From contig NC_005071.1 in NCBI RefSeq assembly GCF_000011485.1, positions 2,346,874 to 2,410,873 on the forward strand: a stretch of DNA of 64,000 bases, in the 5' to 3' direction. Numbering within the stretch: the first letter of the stretch is position 1; the number at the start of each line of letters is the position of its first letter. The DNA is from Prochlorococcus marinus str. MIT 9313 (GTDB taxonomy: Bacteria > Cyanobacteriota > Cyanobacteriia > PCC-6307 > Cyanobiaceae). The notes under the pieces are model-generated. The model saw only the letters and a program-made list of their open reading frames with translations. It did not search any database and had not been told where the DNA came from. Of the stretch, positions 58,373 through 64,000 are shown in pieces. The translations under genes were made by a program, and so were the position numbers.

Positions 58373-60055
58373 TCAAGCTGTGCGCTGGTCCAGCAGGCTC
58401 GCTGCATAGGCATCAGCCTGATTACCACCAGCGAGGTCAGCTAGCTCCTGGCGGCGTTCCTGAGTGTCCCGCAGTCGGGACACTCGCGAATGGGTCACGC
58501 CGTCCTCCACATGCTTACTTACCCGGAAATGGTGATCGGCCACGGCCGCCACGAGCGGCTGGTGGGTGACGCAAAACACCTGGCGTTGACGCGCCAGGGT
58601 CTGAAGAAGATCCGCCATCGCTCCACTAACGCGTCCACTGACGCCGGCATCAATCTCGTCAAACAACAGCGTGCTAGACCCATCCACCGCGGCAAGAGTG
58701 GTCTTAAGCGCCAGCAGAAAACGGGACATCTCACCACCGGACGCCACCTCCGTCAACGGTGCCATCGGTTGGCCAGGATTGGCGGAAAACAGGAATTGCA
58801 CAGCATCCGCACCATGGTCAGCGGGATCACAGGGAGTGAGATCCACCTTGAAACGCATGTTGGCAAGGCCCATAGGGGGCAACAGCTCAAGCAACGACGC
58901 CTCCAGAGCCTCCGCTGCATTGGAACGCTCGCGATGCAACGCCGCATTGGCTTGATCACGGCTCTGGCGTCGATCGTTCTCGTCCTGATGCAGGCGGGCG
59001 AGATCAGCCGCGAATCCTTCAGCACCCAGACGGTGAAGCAGGTCATCGCGACGCAGAATCAAACCGGCCAGATCAAGGCCATAGCGGCGCTGCAGGCGTT
59101 TTAGTACCGACAGGCGGTCTTGGATCCGCTCCAGATGATCTGGATCGCTCTCGAGCGCCAGACCGTATTGATCGAGGGAGCGCAGCAAGGCGTCAATACC
59201 GGCCCCGAGATCCAGAGCCTGATCCCGCAGCGGCTCCAGGGAACCATCCAACTGGGCCATGGCCTGCAGCTCCTGGATAGACGCCGAGAAGTGATCCTGC
59301 AGAGAGGGCCCCTGATCCGCACCATCGCGGAGACGCCCAAACAACAAGGCCAGACCCTCGAGAAGCCTCACGCCATGAACGAGGCGATCCTGATCCTGCT
59401 CCAGCCGCTGCTGCTCGTCTGGATCCTCGAGATCAGCAGCTTGAAGCTGCTCCAACTGCTGCTCCTGTTCAGCCCGCTCCTGTTCGAAACGCTGCTGTTC
59501 CTGCTCGAGAGCCATCAGGGCATCTGCAGCAACGCGCCAGTCCGTCCAGGCATCAGCCACCTGTGCCTTGACCTCTGCCAGCGAAGAACCACCGAGACGG
59601 TCCAGCCATAACCGTTGCTGCCCCACACGCGACAACAGCTGGATCTGGCCCTGAACAGTGAGATCAATCAGCAGCGGTCTGAGCTCAAGCAACTGCTGAC
59701 GATTCACCGTGCTGCCGTTCAGCCGGCAGCGACTAGAAAAGCGATCACCCTCCTGCCGTTTCCATTCACGGCTGATCAAGAGCTCCTCTTCAGGGTCAAA
59801 CTCCGCCCCGATCAACCACTGTTCAAGCGCAGGGCTGAGTTGAAACGCAGCTTCGATCCTGGCTCGATCAGAACCAGCGCGTAGCAAACGAACGCCGCTG
59901 GCCCCCTGCGCTCCACCCAGCACCGCATCGAGGGCATCGAGAAGAATCGACTTGCCTGCGCCGGTCTCGCCGGTGAGCACCGTAAAGCCGGAGCTGAACT
60001 CCAGTTCAAGACTCTCGATCAGAGCTATGTTCTGCAGCAGCAGACCGGTGAGCAC
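58373..60055 (-). CDS. recN: DNA repair ATPase RecN
   Basis: SMC-like double-strand break repair protein. N-terminal LLLQNIALIESLELEFSSG with Walker A TGETGAGKSILLDALD; a central Glu/Gln-rich coiled coil; C-terminal signature ASGGEMSRFLLALK and Walker B LLFDEIDAGVSGRV. 560 aa. 45 bases upstream of uvrA, same strand. Confidence 0.96.
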   Translation of the reverse strand: MLTGLLLQNIALIESLELEFSSGFTVLTGETGAGKSILLDALDAVLGGAQGASGVRLLRAGSDRARIEAAFQLSPALEQWLIGAEFDPEEELLISREWKRQEGDRFSSRCRLNGSTVNRQQLLELRPLLIDLTVQGQIQLLSRVGQQRLWLDRLGGSSLAEVKAQVADAWTDWRVAADALMALEQEQQRFEQERAEQEQQLEQLQAADLEDPDEQQRLEQDQDRLVHGVRLLEGLALLFGRLRDGADQGPSLQDHFSASIQELQAMAQLDGSLEPLRDQALDLGAGIDALLRSLDQYGLALESDPDHLERIQDRLSVLKRLQRRYGLDLAGLILRRDDLLHRLGAEGFAADLARLHQDENDRRQSRDQANAALHRERSNAAEALEASLLELLPPMGLANMRFKVDLTPCDPADHGADAVQFLFSANPGQPMAPLTEVASGGEMSRFLLALKTTLAAVDGSSTLLFDEIDAGVSGRVSGAMADLLQTLARQRQVFCVTHQPLVAAVADHHFRVSKHVEDGVTHSRVSRLRDTQERRQELADLAGGNQADAYAASLLDQRTA

Positions 60056-60113
60056 GTCCAGCCCTGTGATGATTCCGACCGTAGCGGCAGCACGGTTCGT
60101 TTAGAAGGGGTGA

Positions 60114-62003
60114 ATGATCAAGACCCCACTCAGGATGGAAACAGAACTCGGGGATTTCATCGAGGCGGCAGGCCTACTTGAATACGACCCTGCTGCAATT
60201 ACCAGAATTTATGCCGGCCATCCACAGCGCCTTTTGCGCCGACTCTGGCAAACACTTCTACCAATTGGTCTCTTCCTGGTTGGCTTAGCAGGGGACAAAG
60301 TTTTTGGCTTACTGAACGATGCAAATCGTGCTCGTTCCCGAGCACGAGAATTCGCGGAACTCTTAGTAGAGCTTGGCCCTGCTTTCATTAAGGCTGGACA
60401 AGCTCTTTCCAGTCGACCAGACCTAGTACCACCAGTTCTACTGGAAGAACTTTCACAACTACAAGACCAATTACCAGGCTTCGACAGTGTCATGGCTATG
60501 GCCTGCATAGAAGAAGACCTTGAAACACCAATCGAAGAGATCTACGAACAACTCGACAAAGAACCCATCTCTGCCGCCTCTCTAGGACAGGTCCACCGAG
60601 GCGTACTCAAAGGAGGTCAACAGGTGGCCGTCAAGGTACAACGACCAGGACTTCGGGAACAAATCACCCTTGATCTCTACATCGTACGGAACATTGCCGC
60701 ATGGCTCAAAAGCAATGTGAGGTTGATACGTAGTGATCTTGTGGCGCTGATTGATGAGCTAGGCCGAAGAGTATTTGAAGAGATGGATTACCTTAATGAA
60801 GCTGCCAATGCAGAGCGTTTCCGCACGCTTCACAGCCATAATCAACGCATCGCTGTACCAATAATCTATCGACAAGCTACTAGCCGTAGAGTGCTTACAA
60901 TGGAATGGATTGATGGAGTAAAACTCACTAATCTAAAGGCAGTGAGAGAGCTAGGAATCGATCCCAATAATATGGTTGAAGTCGGAGTTAACTGCAGCTT
61001 GCAACAGTTGTTGGAACACGGGTTTTTCCACGCTGATCCACATCCTGGAAACCTTCTGGCTATGGCCGATGGGCGGCTCTGCTACCTCGATTTCGGAATG
61101 ATGAGTGAGGTAAGCCGAGAATCACGTACAGGCTTAATTGAAGCAGTAGTACATCTGGTAAACCGTAATTTCAAGAACCTTTCACGAGACTTTGTAAAAC
61201 TCGGTTTTCTAGCAGAAGATGTCAATCTCGAACCAATTGTACCTGCGTTTGAAAGTGTCTTCAGCCAAGCTCTAGAGATGGGTGTAAGTCGCCTTGATTT
61301 CAAAAGCGTAACTGATGACCTATCTGGCGTAATGTACAGGTTCCCTTTCAAGGTACCTCCATACTACGCATTAATTATTCGTTCACTGATAACCCTTGAA
61401 GGCATCGCATTAAGCGTAGATTCAGAATTCAAAATTCTTGGTGCCGCTTATCCTTACTTCGCTCGGCGACTCATGGAAGATCCCGACCCTCAATTACGCC
61501 AAAGCCTCAAAGAAATGCTTTTTGACGGAGAAATCTTCCGCTGGACTCGACTAGAAAACCTTGTAGCAAGTGCTGCAAGCCAAGCCCAGCTCGACTTGGA
61601 AAGCTTAATTGATCAGGTCATCGATTTCCTCTTCTCAATCAACGGTGGTCTCTTGAGAGAACAACTTGTTGAAGCACTAATCAACCGCCTTGACGCCTTT
61701 GGCTGGCAAACATTTCAACGTCTGGGTCGTAACCTACCGCGATCCTTGCAACCTCCACTTATAGCCATTGGTTCGGAGTCTGAAAATTCTGACGATGGCT
61801 CACTGCTTGATTTAGAACCAATTCGACAACTGATCGTTATCTTGCAAAACCTGCCAGACTTCACTCCTGAACTAGTCCTCAGCCGCCTACCAAGACTGAT
61901 CCGCGAACCTGATACCCACAAAATGGGTATAAAAGTTGCGCAGGGTCTCGCCGAACGTGGTGTTGTCCGTCTTGTCAAGGTAGCAGCAGGAATTTCACCC
62001 TAA
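60114..62003 (+). CDS. ABC1/UbiB-family atypical kinase
   Basis: 629 aa. Features of the ABC1K family: KxGQ motif AFIKAGQALSSRPD, A-loop SAASLGQVHRG, lysine VAVKVQRPG, catalytic HADPHPGNLL and DFGMM. Plant and cyanobacterial relatives act in plastoquinone and tocopherol metabolism. C-terminus is extended. Divergent from recN. Substrate not known. Confidence 0.9.
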   Translation: MIKTPLRMETELGDFIEAAGLLEYDPAAITRIYAGHPQRLLRRLWQTLLPIGLFLVGLAGDKVFGLLNDANRARSRAREFAELLVELGPAFIKAGQALSSRPDLVPPVLLEELSQLQDQLPGFDSVMAMACIEEDLETPIEEIYEQLDKEPISAASLGQVHRGVLKGGQQVAVKVQRPGLREQITLDLYIVRNIAAWLKSNVRLIRSDLVALIDELGRRVFEEMDYLNEAANAERFRTLHSHNQRIAVPIIYRQATSRRVLTMEWIDGVKLTNLKAVRELGIDPNNMVEVGVNCSLQQLLEHGFFHADPHPGNLLAMADGRLCYLDFGMMSEVSRESRTGLIEAVVHLVNRNFKNLSRDFVKLGFLAEDVNLEPIVPAFESVFSQALEMGVSRLDFKSVTDDLSGVMYRFPFKVPPYYALIIRSLITLEGIALSVDSEFKILGAAYPYFARRLMEDPDPQLRQSLKEMLFDGEIFRWTRLENLVASAASQAQLDLESLIDQVIDFLFSINGGLLREQLVEALINRLDAFGWQTFQRLGRNLPRSLQPPLIAIGSESENSDDGSLLDLEPIRQLIVILQNLPDFTPELVLSRLPRLIREPDTHKMGIKVAQGLAERGVVRLVKVAAGISP

Positions 62004-62027
62004 ATTCTGTGACTAAAGGGTTCACTA

Positions 62028-62615
62028 ATGAATCAATCAAAAAAACATTCTTATCGATCTCTGATGGCTCTCTGCCTAGGTTTGGGATTAAGTCTGTTTT
62101 CAACGATGCCGAAAGCAGAAGCAGCCAAAGAAGTGGCCTTAGTGAGTGGTGCCTTCCGCCGCTCAATCTCAGTGTCAGATTTGGAATATCTAGCAAAAAC
62201 AGGAAAAGCCAGAGGCCTGTTAAAAGATGCCCTGAAATTCGGTCGACAAAACCCAGAAACTGTTTCCAAGCTCCTCAATAAAAAGCTAGAACTTCCTATA
62301 GGGCTTACCAGTCGATTAATGACCACCCGCATTGGCAACGTAATCATCAACCGCATATCCAAAATCATCTACCCTCTCAACGTGCCAAACCCTTCAGTAA
62401 GCGTTCCGGCATTCAGAGCTGGAGTCATCAATGGCATGCAAATAGGGAAAGGCGGTCTTAATGCCATCCACTTTCTAAAAGCCTATCCGAACGAAACAAT
62501 GACAATAAACCTACCGGCTCTGTTTGGAATCATGCAAAAAGCTGAGTCAATCGCTGGTCTAGTGAAATTCTTTTCCGATTCGCCACTAGACGGCCTTAAG
62601 GGATCTAAGCCTTAA
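62028..62615 (+). CDS. Secreted DUF1400 domain protein
   Basis: 195 aa, signal peptide (LMALCLGLGLSLFSTMPKAEA), then the DUF1400 start VALVSGAFRRSISVSDLEYL. It is the domain alone, with no alpha/beta hydrolase; the same domain type, more divergent, begins the hydrolase at 53850. 25 bases after the ABC1 kinase gene. Confidence 0.75.
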   Translation: MNQSKKHSYRSLMALCLGLGLSLFSTMPKAEAAKEVALVSGAFRRSISVSDLEYLAKTGKARGLLKDALKFGRQNPETVSKLLNKKLELPIGLTSRLMTTRIGNVIINRISKIIYPLNVPNPSVSVPAFRAGVINGMQIGKGGLNAIHFLKAYPNETMTINLPALFGIMQKAESIAGLVKFFSDSPLDGLKGSKP

Positions 62616-62624
62616 GGCTTAGAT
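62603..62624. repeat. 22-base perfect palindrome at the end of the DUF1400 gene
   Basis: Positions 62603-62613 are the exact reverse complement of 62614-62624, centred on CCTTAAGG and including the stop codon. Possible terminator, but no T run follows on either strand. Confidence 0.8.
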
Positions 62625-62705
62625 TCCAACTAAAAACTGCTCTCTTGCTCTCTATTGGTGTCCCTCAGCCAAAACCTCCCTCAAGCTATCTCCACAACGC
62701 CTGTG

Positions 62706-63764
62706 ATGCAGGATTGGCCTGGCCTAATAGAAGCGTATAGATCCTGGTTACCGGTAAGCGAAACCACACCTGTAGTGACCCTCAAAGAAGGAGCGACGCC
62801 ATTGATCCCTGTCAGCTCCATAGCTGAACAGATTGGCAGGGGAGTCAAGGTCTACGTGAAATACGACGGCCTCAACCCCACAGGGTCCTTTAAGGACAGA
62901 GGCATGACTATGGCGATCAGCAAGGCCAAAGAAGCTAATTGTGAAGGAGTCATATGTGCCAGTACAGGCAACACATCTGCTGCTGCTGCTGCATATGCAA
63001 AACGCGCTGGTATGCGTGCTTTTGTATTAATTCCAGACGGTTATGTAGCGCAAGGAAAATTAGCTCAAGCTTTAGTTTATGGCGCTGAAGTGCTAGCAAT
63101 TCGAGGCAATTTTGATCGTGCTCTCGACATTGTTCAAGAAATGGCCTTGAAATACCCAGTAACTCTGGTGAATTCCGTTAACCCCTACCGGCTTCAAGGT
63201 CAAAAAACTGCAGCCTTTGAAATTGTTGATGCTCTCGGAGAAGCGCCAGAATGGCTGTGCATCCCAATGGGTAATGCAGGTAACATCACTGCTTATTGGA
63301 TGGGTTTTCAAGAATACAAACAAGCCGGAAAATGTCAACTTCTACCACAAATGATGGGATTCCAAGCAAGTGGGTCTGCTCCATTAGTTTTCAACAAGAC
63401 CGTAAACAATCCAAATACAATTGCAACAGCAATTAGAATAGGCAACCCAGTCAACAAAGAAAAGGCCATTGCCGCAAAGTCAAGCAGTAATGGAGCCTTT
63501 CTTGATGTTTCAGATGAAAAAATTCTAGAAGCTTACAAATTGCTTGGTCGCGAGGAAGGCATTTTCTGTGAACCTGCAAGTGCTGCTTCTGTAGCAGGAT
63601 TATTAAAACGTGCGTCTGAAGTCCCTTCAGGGGCAACAGTTGTATGTGTCCTTACTGGCAACGGTTTAAAAGATCCAGATTGTGCCATCAATAACAACGA
63701 TGCAATATTTCATGCAGATCTAAATCCAGATCTAACCACTGTGGCTCATGTCATGGGTTTTTAA
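62706..63764 (+). CDS. thrC: Threonine synthase
   Basis: PLP-dependent conversion of O-phosphohomoserine to threonine. The PLP lysine is in GSFKDRGM, STGNTSAAAAAYA follows, and the C-terminal GNGLKDPD is a family block. ATG at 62706 (352 aa) matches the usual N-terminus (MQDWPGLIEAYRSWLPV); TTG 62655 or GTG 62658 would add 16-17 residues. Confidence 0.95.
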   Translation: MQDWPGLIEAYRSWLPVSETTPVVTLKEGATPLIPVSSIAEQIGRGVKVYVKYDGLNPTGSFKDRGMTMAISKAKEANCEGVICASTGNTSAAAAAYAKRAGMRAFVLIPDGYVAQGKLAQALVYGAEVLAIRGNFDRALDIVQEMALKYPVTLVNSVNPYRLQGQKTAAFEIVDALGEAPEWLCIPMGNAGNITAYWMGFQEYKQAGKCQLLPQMMGFQASGSAPLVFNKTVNNPNTIATAIRIGNPVNKEKAIAAKSSSNGAFLDVSDEKILEAYKLLGREEGIFCEPASAASVAGLLKRASEVPSGATVVCVLTGNGLKDPDCAINNNDAIFHADLNPDLTTVAHVMGF

Positions 63765-64000
63765 GGAGCAAGCAAACACCAGCATCTCGAATAGACCATC
63801 TAAAATCTGACTGTGGAAATCATGCTCGAATTATTATTAAAACTGGGGAAAAGGCCGCAAAACCCAACCATTTAAAAACCTCAGCCTTTTCCCCAATTGA
63901 TTAAAATGTGGAAAGAGCGCCATCTCTCCACATATCCAACTATCTTTTCCACAAGTCTATAAGCATTAGAGTCCAGTCACCATAAAGGATTTGTACAATT
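63765..64000. other. Probable oriC edge: cluster of DnaA-box-like sites
   Basis: No gene is visible. DnaA-like boxes: TTTTCCACA (63945-63953, one base from the consensus TTATCCACA), TGTGGAAAT (63812-63820) and TGTGGAAAG (63907-63915) on the other strand, and a weaker CTCTCCACA (63924-63932). A 12-bp inverted repeat (63844-63855 with 63884-63895) has a 28-base loop. In marine picocyanobacteria dnaN lies at the chromosome start; thrC and dnaN near oriC are expected. Boundaries extend beyond the window. Confidence 0.55.

Overview
The window looks like chromosome of a marine picocyanobacterium, most like a low-light Prochlorococcus of the MIT9313/MIT9303 (LLIV) type. This is inferred from gene content. 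A complete urea uptake and urease cluster sits beside ferredoxin-nitrite reductase, a FocA-type nitrite channel and siroheme genes, and no nitrate reductase is present. Cyanobacterial markers include a group 2 sigma factor, Tic20, DnaK2, a DUF3134 protein, DUF1400 proteins, SPS and an NtcA-type promoter. I made no database comparison.

Layout. 1-5.4 kb: end of pyrG, then queE, an ecotin-like protease inhibitor on the other strand, queC-pabB-pabC (start/stop overlaps). 5.4-16 kb: nitrogen block 1. The minus-strand run is ureE-ureF-ureG-urtA-urtB-urtC-urtD-urtE, divergent from plus-strand ureD-ureA-ureB-ureC. urtA has its own NtcA-type promoter, and ureE is broken by a 7-bp duplication. 16-23.3 kb: nitrogen block 2. 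It holds cobA and a CbiX-like chelatase (siroheme), a 157-bp tandem repeat, nirA, a 47-aa ORF whose sequence echoes the NirA tail, focA, a HEAT-repeat protein and a TrpD2-like protein. 23.3-39.8 kb: housekeeping and membrane genes (GNAT, MFS, ppk, sigma factor, phytol kinase-like, DAHP synthase, acnB, ClC, B12-type radical SAM protein, O-antigen-ligase-like protein, purU, FAD oxidoreductase). 39.8-41.6 kb: a long low-GC spacer with protein-like but broken reading frames and one apparently intact small membrane protein. 41.6-51.4 kb: dnaK, aroE, tic20, rpsF, argG, mraY, purT and small conserved genes. 51.4-63.8 kb: sps, a DUF1400 hydrolase, uvrA, recN, an ABC1 kinase, a DUF1400 protein and thrC. 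63.8-64 kb: a cluster of DnaA-box-like sequences, probably the edge of oriC.

How it fits together. Urea enters through UrtABCDE and is split by urease UreABC, which is matured by UreD/E/F/G. Nitrite enters through FocA and is reduced by NirA using siroheme made by CobA and the chelatase. Both routes end in ammonium and are expected to be under NtcA. PurU (makes formate) and PurT (uses formate) are both present.

Strongest items for a second look: the repeated D-x-F-S motif shared by the NirA tail and the 47-aa ORF; the tandem repeat that triplicates an NtcA-like promoter motif before nirA; the (CAATAAG)2 frameshift in ureE; a radical SAM gene with no good start codon for its conserved N-terminus; and the 1.7-kb gene graveyard before dnaK.
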